A stretch of 64,000 nucleotides of DNA from the NCBI GenBank assembly GCA_022184915.1, contig JAGTJU010000005.1:124001-188000 (forward strand), written 5' to 3'. Source of the DNA: Myxococcales bacterium (GTDB lineage Bacteria; Myxococcota_A; Polyangia; Fen-1088). This document shows, one piece after another, positions 45,298 through 54,731 of this stretch. The first letter of the stretch is position 1; every line of letters begins with the position of its first letter. The notes under the pieces were generated by a model that saw only the letters and a program-made list of their open reading frames with translations, did not search any database and was not told the origin of the DNA. Both the position numbers and the translations under genes were made by a program.

Positions 45298-45822
45298 ATG
45301 TTCACGTTCGTCACTGGCGGCTTTCGCTCTGGCAGATCGAACTACGCGCTTCGTCGTGCGTGCGAGTTGGGGCCACCGCCTTGGTGCTATGTCAGCCTTG
45401 GCCTCGACACCGATGACGCCATCGCCAAGCGCCTCGCGCATCACCGGCGCGACCAGGAGGCCATCTGGCACACCAAGCCCATCCCGGAGAAAGTCGCGGA
45501 TCTGGTTAGCCCCGAAGCCTTGGCCCCCTACGGCTCCGTGGTGATCGATGGGTTTTCTCGATGGATCGAGGAACGACTCACCGCCCACCCCGAGCTGAGT
45601 GACGCCCAGCTCATCGCAGACGTCGAGGAGTTGGCCGACCGGCTCTACCGCACCACCGTCCCCGTGGTGCTGGTCACCCGAGAGGTGGGCCTTGCACGTC
45701 CTCCCGAAGATCCCCTCCTCAAGCGAGCGTTTCGTCTAACGGCGAGTGCAAACCAGATCCTGGCAAGCAGCGCCACTCACGTCTCGCTGCTGATAAGCGG
45801 CGTGCCCTTGCGCGTGCGATGA
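45298..45822 (+). CDS. cobU: Adenosylcobinamide kinase / adenosylcobinamide-phosphate guanylyltransferase
   Basis: 174 residues, full length for CobU, which phosphorylates and then attaches GMP to adenosylcobinamide in B12 nucleotide-loop assembly. Signatures are GGFRSGRS at 7-14, HHRRDQEAIWHT with the GMP-accepting His region, ASANQILASSATHV and SGVPLRVR. The P-loop normally reads GGxRSGKS; here the Lys is Arg13. It lies next to nrdJ, the B12-dependent reductase, but beyond its terminator. The substitution may affect activity. An independent CobP-like assignment is not excluded. Confidence 0.85.
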   Translation: MFTFVTGGFRSGRSNYALRRACELGPPPWCYVSLGLDTDDAIAKRLAHHRRDQEAIWHTKPIPEKVADLVSPEALAPYGSVVIDGFSRWIEERLTAHPELSDAQLIADVEELADRLYRTTVPVVLVTREVGLARPPEDPLLKRAFRLTASANQILASSATHVSLLISGVPLRVR

Positions 45823-45831
45823 CCCACGGCC

Positions 45832-47313
45832 TCAGCGCCCGGGACCCATGCCCTCAGGCGACACGCCCACGGCCTCCACGAGCGTCATCCATCCCACGCC
45901 CAACGCCGGCATGAGCAGGCCCACGGCGATCCCCAAGACGAGGAAGTCGCGGCTTTGCAGCTTCCCGCTTGCGTACGCGAGCGCGTTCGGCGGCGTGGAG
46001 ATCGGAAGCGCCATGGCGGCGGAGGCACCGAAGGCGATCGGGATGGCCACCCGGGCCTCGAAGCCCACGGCCAACGTGACACCGATCGGCACCAACACGT
46101 TGGCAGCAGCCGTGTTGCTCATCAGGTTCGACAGGAGCACACAGGCGTAGGTCATCGCGAGCGCAAGCCCGATCGGGCCCACCCCATCCAGGGGCAGATT
46201 GGAGACGATCCAGGTCGCCACGCCCGTGGATTGCACCATCTCGCCGAGGGCCAAGCCCCCGGCGAGCAGGAACAGGACGTCCCAGGGCAAACGCTGCATG
46301 TCCTCTCGCCCGAGGATGCCTGTGGCCGTCAAGGCCACGATGGGCACGAAGGAGACGATCGCCGTGGGCAGGCCATGCCATTGTCCTGTCATCCACAGCC
46401 CCACGGTTCCCATGAAGGTCGCCACGGTCACCCAGCGCTGCCAGCGGGGCGCGCCTGACTCACCCGAGGCCCGCAGCGCACGCACGATCGAGGTTTCAGC
46501 GCTGGGGTCGGCCATCAGCGGCCCGCGACCCGCGTAGCGGAACACGAGAAAGGCCCACGCCAGGCCCGCCATCAGCAGCGCCGGTGGCAGGCCCACGATG
46601 AGCCAGTGCAGGAAGCTGACGCTCTCCCCCTTCCGCGCGAGCGCTGCCACGGCGATCGCGTTCGGCGGCGTTCCGATGAGGCTCCCCATGCCGCCGAGGT
46701 TGGCCGAGGTGGCCACGCCCAAGATCACGGCCCGTGTGTACCGATCCCCTGCTGGCAACGCGGCCACGAAGGGCGCCAGCAGGGCCAGCATCATGGCCGT
46801 GGTGGCCGTGTTCGACATGAACATGGAAAACGAGAACGTGAGGCCCATGCACCCGGCCAGGATCCACTTGCGTTGCTGACCGAGCCACGGCAGCAGCGTC
46901 AGCGCCATTCGGCGATCGAGCGCGGTCTTCGCCGCCCCTGCGGCCAAGATGAAACCCCCGAAGAACAACCAGATGAGCGGGTGGCCCAAGACCACCACGA
47001 AGCGCTCCCAGTCGTGCGATGTCTTCACGAAGACGCCCCCCGGTTGGCCCAGTAGCGCGATCTGGAGCGCGATGACGAGAATACCAACGGCGAACGCGGG
47101 CAACGCCTCCGTCACCCACAAGGCAGCCGCCAAAACCAGAATGAAGAAGCCACGTGTGCCTGCCGCCGACAAGCCCGAGTGAGACCGTACCGCCATCCAC
47201 GTGGCAAGGCCTGCGGCCGCAAGACACGCGAAGAACGAGAGCAACCGCCTGGTCGAGGTGATCTCGAGGCGTCCAAACAAAGTCGCGACCGCATGGCGTG
47301 TGTCGGACATCAT
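45832..47313 (-). CDS. DASS-family sodium/dicarboxylate-type transporter
   Basis: 493 residues from ATG 47313; a GTG at 47376 is an alternative. There are about 11-12 hydrophobic segments. Family motifs are FSMFMSNTATTAMML with the SNT, GMGSLIGTPPNAI, and the second repeat's LLSNLMSNTAAANVLVP and ISTPPNALAYASG. The two SNT/PPN repeats form the inverted substrate-binding hairpins of the CitT/SLC13 fold. It imports di- or tricarboxylates, sulphate or arsenite; the substrate is undetermined. It is divergent from a porin gene; two palindromes lie between. Confidence 0.9.
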   Translation of the reverse strand: MMSDTRHAVATLFGRLEITSTRRLLSFFACLAAAGLATWMAVRSHSGLSAAGTRGFFILVLAAALWVTEALPAFAVGILVIALQIALLGQPGGVFVKTSHDWERFVVVLGHPLIWLFFGGFILAAGAAKTALDRRMALTLLPWLGQQRKWILAGCMGLTFSFSMFMSNTATTAMMLALLAPFVAALPAGDRYTRAVILGVATSANLGGMGSLIGTPPNAIAVAALARKGESVSFLHWLIVGLPPALLMAGLAWAFLVFRYAGRGPLMADPSAETSIVRALRASGESGAPRWQRWVTVATFMGTVGLWMTGQWHGLPTAIVSFVPIVALTATGILGREDMQRLPWDVLFLLAGGLALGEMVQSTGVATWIVSNLPLDGVGPIGLALAMTYACVLLSNLMSNTAAANVLVPIGVTLAVGFEARVAIPIAFGASAAMALPISTPPNALAYASGKLQSRDFLVLGIAVGLLMPALGVGWMTLVEAVGVSPEGMGPGR

Positions 47314-47482
47314 CGTGGGCAGCGCCAACGCGGGCGGCCGGGGTCGCTCGGGCAGGCCTAGGTCGGGCTCGGTCACGGCGGCAGTAAACCAAAGCGCACT
47401 CGCATGAGCAACCCCGCACGAAGGCCCGTGCCCGTGAAGGAAGCTGGCACGGCAGTGTTTACGTTTACGAGGAAAAATCGCG

Positions 47483-47528
47483 GCATTTCCTGCGCGAAAT
47501 GCGAGCATCCTGAAACGCGATTGTTTCA
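47483..47528. promoter_or_regulatory. Two perfect palindromes between divergent transporter and porin genes
   Basis: GCATTTC-N6-GAAATGC at 47483-47502 and TGAAAC-N6-GTTTCA at 47511-47528. Both arms of each are perfect, both have 6-base spacers, and their centres lie 27 bases apart. They share a GAAA half-site. The position in the divergent gap is that of an operator for a dimeric regulator. Confidence 0.55.
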
Positions 47529-47590
47529 ATGTGGCCCGTGACAACGCAGAGCCTTGCGGCTAGCGGCAGGCTCTGCTTTCGTAGGATCAC

Positions 47591-48829
47591 TTGTCGTTGC
47601 GGGTGCTCATTCGGCCGACGGCTTCGCGACCCGTGCGTGGGGCGCAGGGAGTGCTTTGCGCTTCGTTCCTGGCCGTCCTCGCCTTCGCCTGCCCGTGTCT
47701 GGCGTTTGCGGGGGATACAGCGGGGGCACCGGAAGCGCCACGCGTGCTCGTGGGCGGAGCCCTCCAGCCAAGACTCTCGTTCATCCACGACAAAGATGGC
47801 GCGATCACGGGCGCAGGCCTGCGTCGAGCGCGGCTTCGTCTTTACGCGTTTTGGTCGCCGCGGGTGTTGTTCTTCCTGCAGGTGGCAGCGGACAACGGCA
47901 GCGCGGAGGTGTGGGATGGCGTTCTCGATTTTCGTCTGCGCCCATCGACGAGCGTACGCGTCGGGCGCTTCGTGGGGGCGCAACCCGCGTCGTTTGCGCT
48001 TCAGGGGCTGCACCACGTGGACGGTGTCGACTTCCCCGTCATCGCCTCCCACTGGGCACGTCACACGCGCGGTGCCGATGGCCGCGACTTCGGTGTGGAA
48101 CTGGTGTGGCGCCCGGGGCCCCTCACCCTCCGGACGATGTGGCACAACGGAGATGGCGCATGGACGCGGCTTGGGGGGAACGTGCGCGAGGATCCCCGCA
48201 CCGAACCGCTGCGAGGGACCCGACGGGGCTTCGCCGTGTCACAGTTCATCGAGCACCGTCCCACCCGGTACGCGGGCGCACTGGTGCTGGGAGGCCATGC
48301 CGAGTACAACCGGGCCGCAGGGCCCGCCACCGCGATTCTGGGTCCCGACGGACTGCCCCACGGTCGAGACTTCTTCGCGTGGAGCGGGCACGTCTATTGG
48401 CACCCGCGCCCGGGCGACGCGCGCTTTCGGTTCAAGACCGACACGATCGGCATCTTCTATGAGCCTCCTCGCGGTGCGGCCGCGGCGGACGTGCTTCCCT
48501 CGGCGTTCTGGCAACGGCGACAGCATGTGCTGGGTCACAACGTCCTGGCGGCGTGGAGGCCCCGGGCCTCGTTCGAGACCTTTGCTCAAGTGGAAACGCT
48601 CACCACGGACCTCCTGGGCGTCGATCCCACACAGGGCCGTGCCTGGTTCGCCTCGGTGGGCGGTTCTTTCAGCTTGTCGGCGTGGGAGGCTGCGCGCCTG
48701 GCCCTCGAAGGGGTCAGCAGAGACGACGGGTTCGATGCGCGGCGGCTCACCCTGGTCGTGACGAGGCGCTCCGCGCGCACGCAGCCGTCAGCGTGGTTCA
48801 TCGTCGCCCAGGCCCAGTACGTCTTTTGA
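47591..48829 (+). CDS. Outer-membrane beta-barrel porin, phosphate-selective porin O/P-like
   Basis: 412 residues from a TTG (the start could be slightly different; AGGATC lies upstream). A signal peptide ends near LAFA (about residue 40). The mature part is a beta-barrel by pattern: repeated amphipathic strands such as GLRRARLRLYAFWSP and FFLQVAADNGSAEVW, RVGRFVGAQPASF, and a C-terminal strand ending AQYVF. The terminal Phe is the BAM recognition mark. The RARLRLYAFWSP-GRFVGAQP layout is like the O/P porin family. It is divergent from the DASS transporter and may feed it. Confidence 0.75.
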   Translation: MSLRVLIRPTASRPVRGAQGVLCASFLAVLAFACPCLAFAGDTAGAPEAPRVLVGGALQPRLSFIHDKDGAITGAGLRRARLRLYAFWSPRVLFFLQVAADNGSAEVWDGVLDFRLRPSTSVRVGRFVGAQPASFALQGLHHVDGVDFPVIASHWARHTRGADGRDFGVELVWRPGPLTLRTMWHNGDGAWTRLGGNVREDPRTEPLRGTRRGFAVSQFIEHRPTRYAGALVLGGHAEYNRAAGPATAILGPDGLPHGRDFFAWSGHVYWHPRPGDARFRFKTDTIGIFYEPPRGAAAADVLPSAFWQRRQHVLGHNVLAAWRPRASFETFAQVETLTTDLLGVDPTQGRAWFASVGGSFSLSAWEAARLALEGVSRDDGFDARRLTLVVTRRSARTQPSAWFIVAQAQYVF

Positions 48830-48921
48830 GCCGCCCCTTTTGACGCGGGGCTGCGCCGGCTGCACGCCGGATGCGGCACCCGGGTCTTGCGACCCCTTGG
48901 GCCATCGGGTAGGAGTTCCGT

Positions 48922-49509
48922 GTGGGGTTCGGTGTGTTCTGCTGCTCTGACGCGCAGTCGCTGCGCCGGGTGCTCGATCCCTCGTCAGCTTCGGCGGCGG
49001 TGGTGAGGGTGCGGGCGCTGGCCCTGCCCTCGATGTTCCCCAGCGCTCTGCGCGAAGCGCTCAACGCCTTGCCCTACCGGGTGGCCTGCGTGGTCGCTCC
49101 ACCCGAGGCCCTGCCCCTCGAAGACCGCGCCGTGAGGCTGGGAGACAGCGTGGTGTTCATCGCCGGCCGTGTAGCAGGGCGTGTGCCCGCGGAGGCCTCC
49201 GATCCCGTGGGCGCCGTGTTCGGTTTGCTCTCGTCGGGCCTGAGCCCCCGCCTGGGACGAAGCGACCAGCCGCGCTGGGAAGACGACGAGGGTGGCGATC
49301 CGTTTTCGGTGCTGGGCGTGTCTCCCGCCGCTTCGCTCGAGCAGGTACGGGCCGCCTGGCGAGCCAAGCTGGCCGAGTACCACCCGGACAAGTTCATGCG
49401 CGCGGGCAGCCGCATCCAGGCCGTGGCGGCCGATGAGAGCCGCCGTCTCAACGCGGCCTTCGCGCGCATCGCGGCCCAACGAGGAACGCGGCCTCTTCCC
49501 AAGGTGTGA
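48922..49509 (+). CDS. J-domain protein with an unrecognised N-terminal region
   Basis: 195 residues from GTG 48922, with AGGAG 6 bases upstream. The N-terminal about 115 residues are Ala/Val-rich with no family I recognise. The C-terminal 70 residues are a J-domain: DPFSVLGVSPAASLEQVRAA, then YHPDKF, and LNAAFARIAAQR. HPD is intact, so it should be able to stimulate DnaK. It is the second J-domain protein in the window. Co-chaperone client unknown. Confidence 0.8.
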   Translation: MGFGVFCCSDAQSLRRVLDPSSASAAVVRVRALALPSMFPSALREALNALPYRVACVVAPPEALPLEDRAVRLGDSVVFIAGRVAGRVPAEASDPVGAVFGLLSSGLSPRLGRSDQPRWEDDEGGDPFSVLGVSPAASLEQVRAAWRAKLAEYHPDKFMRAGSRIQAVAADESRRLNAAFARIAAQRGTRPLPKV

Positions 49510-49572
49510 GGCGCGCCAGGGCCCCCTCGAGCGACGTCCGTCCCGCCACCGTGTAACGAACCGTCGTGCCGC

Positions 49573-49881
49573 ATGCGCAAGGGCCTCGCGACCCTCGTGC
49601 AGTACCGCCTCGCGGGGACACCCGCTTCGGACGCGCTCCCGATCACGCTGTCCGAGCTGCCGCAGGGGGTCTTCGCCCGGCTGGTGCGCGTGCGCGGCGG
49701 CAAGGCCGTGCCCGTCACGAATGAAACGAAGTTCAAGGTTTCGGACGAGATGACGGTGCTCGTGAACCAGGAGCGCCTCGAAGAGGCCGAGACAGAGCTC
49801 GCCAAGCGGGGCTGGCAGCGGCTGCCCGGGTGGCAGCCCAAGCCAGGGCTTTTGCCTACACCCACCAAGCCCTCGGCCTGA
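49573..49881 (+). CDS. Small RCK_C/TrkA-C-like protein
   Basis: 102 residues. The middle resembles the RCK_C domain that follows RCK/TrkA-N in potassium channels and transporters: LSELPQGVFARLVRVRGGKAVPV, then the KFKVSDEMTVLVNQE strands. The TrkA-N domain and any channel are missing, and the neighbours are unrelated. It might be a standalone sensor or regulator domain, or a remnant. No ribosome-binding site is obvious. Confidence 0.6.
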   Translation: MRKGLATLVQYRLAGTPASDALPITLSELPQGVFARLVRVRGGKAVPVTNETKFKVSDEMTVLVNQERLEEAETELAKRGWQRLPGWQPKPGLLPTPTKPSA

Positions 49882-49996
49882 GCCGCGCTCCGGCAGGGCG
49901 CCTTGCGCAGAAGGTCGTGGCTGGCGAGGGATTGGCCCCCCGCCGCCGGTTCGGCTATAAAGCGCCCCGCTGCGCTTCGCGCGCCCTGCCCGCCAC

Positions 49997-51408
<1,412 letters not shown>

Positions 51409-51412
<4 letters not shown>

Positions 51413-51915
51413 GCTCTGCCGAGCCCATCCGCGTGCTCTTCGTATGCCTGGGGAACATTTGCCGCTCGCCCACGGCCGAGGCCGTGATGCGCGCGCTCTG
51501 CGCACAGCACGGGGTGCACGAGCGCTTCTTTATCGACAGCGCCGGCACGGGGGCCTGGCACGCAGGTGAGCCCCCCGACAGGCGCAGCGCCGCCGTGGGC
51601 GCCAGGCGCGGCATGCCCCTGGGAGGACGCGCGCGGCAAGTGACCAAAGATGACTTCATCCGCTTCGATTACCTGCTGGCCATGGACCGCGCGAACCGCG
51701 ACGAACTGCTGGCGCTCGCGCCCAGCGCCGAGGCTCGGAACAAAGTGGCCTTGCTGCGGAGCTTCGATTCGCAAAGCCCGCCGCAGGCCGAGGTGCCCGA
51801 TCCCTACTATGGAGGGTCCGAGGGCTTCGATCACGTGTTCGACATCTGCGTGGCCGCCTGCGAAGGCTTGCTCCGCACCCTGACCGAGCCCCCGGAGCCC
51901 CCCAGGGCCCGCTGA
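51409..51915 (+). CDS. Low-molecular-weight protein-tyrosine phosphatase
   Basis: 168 residues from a GTG that overlaps the miaB stop. The P-loop is C13LGNICR19S with conserved Cys13 and Arg19, and the general-acid Asp lies in VPDPYYGG. The protein is cytoplasmic, with a Pro-rich C-terminal end. Such phosphatases act on tyrosine kinases in exopolysaccharide control or on other targets; ArsC-type arsenate reductase is less likely because of DPYYGG. Coupled to miaB, which is probably coincidence. Confidence 0.93.
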
Positions 51916-51919
51916 AGCC

Positions 51920-53284
51920 TCACGGCGCCGTATCAACCTCCCGCACGGGGGCGTCTCGGCCTGGCGAGAACGCCAACACGTGACGGTAAATATACGTGGG
52001 CCGTCGCTGGCCGGCTGCCCACGGCAGATCGGGTCCATCGAGCGGTGATGAATAATCGTAAAGCACGACCTCGCTTGGCGTGCGTCCCGGGAGCACCGAC
52101 GCGAAGCAGGTGTCCCCGCGGGATGGAAGATCCAAAACGAAATCGATCGTCTGGTGCGCAGGATCGAGCCGCCACAAGGCACAACGCTTCGCCGTGGTGA
52201 TGTAGTCCAGCTGATTGCGGGCCAGACGCCACCACCAGGGCCCGCGCGCCACATCGTAGAGCCCATCGAGCGTGCGGTTGCGGCGCGCCACCGCGTAGAC
52301 CTGGCCGTCATGGGAGAAGAGCAACGGCGAGTCGAACTTGCGCTGATCGTCTCGGCAACGCCACTGGGCAGGCGCTTCGGGCTCCGCCGCACAAAGCTTC
52401 GAGCCAAAGCCACCTTCGTCACCTGCCTCGTTGCGCACCAGCGCCGTGAGGCGGCCGTCGGCGTCGATGTGAAAATCAGCCTCACTGCCGCCGCCACGGA
52501 GCACCTCCGCCCGCGTGCCGAAGGCGGGTTGCCATGTGAGGCCGTCGTGGGTGGTGAGCACGCGCAAGCTCAACGGCTCGCGCGTAAGGCTGTAGATGCT
52601 GCCGCCGCCGACGTAGCCGATCATGAGCGCCCGGCCCGCCACCCACCGGGCACGCCACCCAATGAAACCCGTGGGCCCCGTGGCCTGCAGCGCCCCCCAG
52701 CGACCGCCGGCGTCGCGTTCCGACACGCTCATCCCTGCCGGCTCGAAGTCGAAGGGGTTCGAGCCAAGCCGCGAGACATAAAGCAGCAAGCGATCGCCCA
52801 TCGGCAAAAACCGGGGCTCACGCAGATCCGTCCCCAGAGCGAAGCGAGACTCGAAGCGCCAGGAGACCTCGTCGGCGGAGCTCACCACGTTGATCACCGT
52901 CTGGGAACCTGCGAAGTGACTGGGCGCCGTGCGCCAGGCCAGATAGACCCGGCCGTCGGTGTGCCGGACCACGTCCAGATTGTTGTTGGCGGTGTACACC
53001 TCGGCCTCGGGCGGTAGCCCTTCACCGGGCACGATGCGCCGGGTCTGCACCACCTCGACGACGTGGGGCCCCGGTCGGACCTGCGGGGTGGGTGGCGCGG
53101 GATGTTCGCGTTGCCAGGGCTCCGCGTCGACCCGGCCGAAGTACTCCGAAAATCGAACGTTCCAGCCCACCACGCCCGTGGCGGCCGAACACACACAGCT
53201 GATGAGAACGAAGCGCAACACGTGGAAGACCTGCCATCGTCGAGGGTCGGCCCTCTCTAGAGGGTGTTCCCAAAAATGTTGCAA
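51920..53284 (-). CDS. Exported sialidase-like beta-propeller protein
   Basis: 454 residues. A hydrophobic segment at about 22-42 (VLRFVLISCVCSAATGVVGW) is a signal-anchor or uncleaved signal. The mature part is beta-rich with repeats resembling BNR/sialidase blades: DVVRHTDGRVYLAWR, LREPRFLPMGDRLLLYVS, LRVLTTHDGLTWQ, RKFDSPLLFSHDGQVYAVA and the EVVLYDYSS end. The S/T-x-D-x-G-x-x-W of BNR repeats is seen in THDGLTWQ. No catalytic sialidase Arg triad is evident, so activity is uncertain. It lies 60 bases downstream of the ASST-like gene, same strand. Confidence 0.7.
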   Translation of the reverse strand: MQHFWEHPLERADPRRWQVFHVLRFVLISCVCSAATGVVGWNVRFSEYFGRVDAEPWQREHPAPPTPQVRPGPHVVEVVQTRRIVPGEGLPPEAEVYTANNNLDVVRHTDGRVYLAWRTAPSHFAGSQTVINVVSSADEVSWRFESRFALGTDLREPRFLPMGDRLLLYVSRLGSNPFDFEPAGMSVSERDAGGRWGALQATGPTGFIGWRARWVAGRALMIGYVGGGSIYSLTREPLSLRVLTTHDGLTWQPAFGTRAEVLRGGGSEADFHIDADGRLTALVRNEAGDEGGFGSKLCAAEPEAPAQWRCRDDQRKFDSPLLFSHDGQVYAVARRNRTLDGLYDVARGPWWWRLARNQLDYITTAKRCALWRLDPAHQTIDFVLDLPSRGDTCFASVLPGRTPSEVVLYDYSSPLDGPDLPWAAGQRRPTYIYRHVLAFSPGRDAPVREVDTAP

Positions 53285-53344
53285 AACCTTTGCCTCGGAC
53301 GAACGGATTCGTGACCCGACGCTGGGTGCACCTGCGCAGGTGCC

Positions 53345-54724
53345 TCAGGGCCTGAGCGCGTTCGGGAGCGCGTCAAACGGGATGCGTGCCACCCGGTAAA
53401 GCGTCAGCGTCCTGCGTTCACGGGCGGCGCGTGCGGCCTCCGTGGGCTTCTCGGCGATCATGCTGGGATCGAAGTAATCCCACACGATTGCGCCAGCCCG
53501 GTTCACCTCGAAGGCGCGGCTCGACGTCGAATCGGTGATGAGCACGTTGCCCCCGTCGAGCCCCTGTGCACCGCCCATGAACGGCGTGAAGAACGCGCTT
53601 TTGCCCTGCGCGGCCCCCTCGTAGCGCCACACGATACGGTTATCAGCGGGGTCGATCTCCAACACGCGGGAACGCCGGGACCTCACACCGTTGTCGAACA
53701 CCAGCACGTGGCCGTTGGGTAGCAACGACGGTTGATGCTGCTCCTCGAGCTCGCCGGGGCCGAAGTGCCAGGACACTTGCGACGTCGTCGCCGAAATCAC
53801 GAGCACGAGATCCAGGTTGCGGACCGAGAGCAGGAAATCACCCTTTCGTCCCAGCAACGGCACATCGTGCGGCAGCAGCTCTAGGGTGTTCGTATGCAAC
53901 ACGTCGGCGGGGGTGAGGTACAGCAACATGCAGGCCAGACGTTCGGGCATGGGCTTGCCAGCAAGATAGGCCTGCAGATCGGGCAAGGCCTGCTGGCGCT
54001 CGAGGGCGCTGCCGAGTGACAGCGTGCCTTCGTTCACCTCGGAAGACCACCCCGCGCGCTTTGCGAGGGCCGCGTTCAACAGCTGCGTCGTCTCGGGGTG
54101 AGCGGCCAGAAGGTCCAACAACGAACGCCGGCTGCGCACGCGCCCCTTCGGCGAGAGCTCGACGATGACATTGTCGAGAAACGTCTCCGCACGGCCACCG
54201 ACGGTGAGGCGCCGGGGTGTGGCCGAGAGCACGAAGACGCGCCCGTCGGGCGTCGGCGCCAGATCGTGGTGCGCGGGGATCTCGGCGGTCCACGAGCGCT
54301 TGCCGGACAAGTCACGCTGCGAGACTGCCCGCATCTCCTCGATGACGAACAGGTTGCCAGAGGGACCAAGTTCGACGTGCATCCAGCCGCCGAGGACCTC
54401 CTGAATGCGTGGGGCGATCGTGGCTGAGAGAGGCGGCGAAGGCTCGCCCCGCACCACGTGGACCACGCGGCCCTCCATGTCCACCAGACGGGCCTCCGTC
54501 CATCGCTTGGACGTGTACAGATTCAGGCCAGGCACCGCGGAAGCGGCGTCGTGAAGGACCACGCCGGCCTTGTGGGCATGCTCGGGTTTTACAGGCACCT
54601 CGGCCAAATAAGGAAGACTCGCGAGAGCGTGGCGCGCCTGCGCCGCTTCGTCCCGTCGTTGACACGATGACGAGAGCAGGCACAGCCCCAGCACGAGCTC
54701 GCGTGCCCGGCCGAGCCGCGGCAA
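53345..54724 (-). CDS. Arylsulfotransferase (ASST)-like beta-propeller, probable lipoprotein
   Basis: About 459 residues. I set the start at a TTG (54724), 7 bases after the metallophosphatase stop, because the longer open frame runs through that gene. This gives a short basic start followed by LVLGLCLLSSSC, a lipoprotein-like signal. The mature part has repeated blades: FVIEEMRAVSQRD, APTPDGRVFVLSATPRRL, and the most typical ones QPSLLPNGHVLVFDNG, SRVLEIDPADNRIVWRYEG and LITDSTSSRAFEVNRAGAIVWDY, which match the arylsulfotransferase-family propeller. The catalytic His of ASST is not clearly located. Substrate unknown. Confidence 0.75.
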   Translation of the reverse strand: MPRLGRARELVLGLCLLSSSCQRRDEAAQARHALASLPYLAEVPVKPEHAHKAGVVLHDAASAVPGLNLYTSKRWTEARLVDMEGRVVHVVRGEPSPPLSATIAPRIQEVLGGWMHVELGPSGNLFVIEEMRAVSQRDLSGKRSWTAEIPAHHDLAPTPDGRVFVLSATPRRLTVGGRAETFLDNVIVELSPKGRVRSRRSLLDLLAAHPETTQLLNAALAKRAGWSSEVNEGTLSLGSALERQQALPDLQAYLAGKPMPERLACMLLYLTPADVLHTNTLELLPHDVPLLGRKGDFLLSVRNLDLVLVISATTSQVSWHFGPGELEEQHQPSLLPNGHVLVFDNGVRSRRSRVLEIDPADNRIVWRYEGAAQGKSAFFTPFMGGAQGLDGGNVLITDSTSSRAFEVNRAGAIVWDYFDPSMIAEKPTEAARAARERRTLTLYRVARIPFDALPNALRP

Positions 54725-54731
54725 GCGAGGA

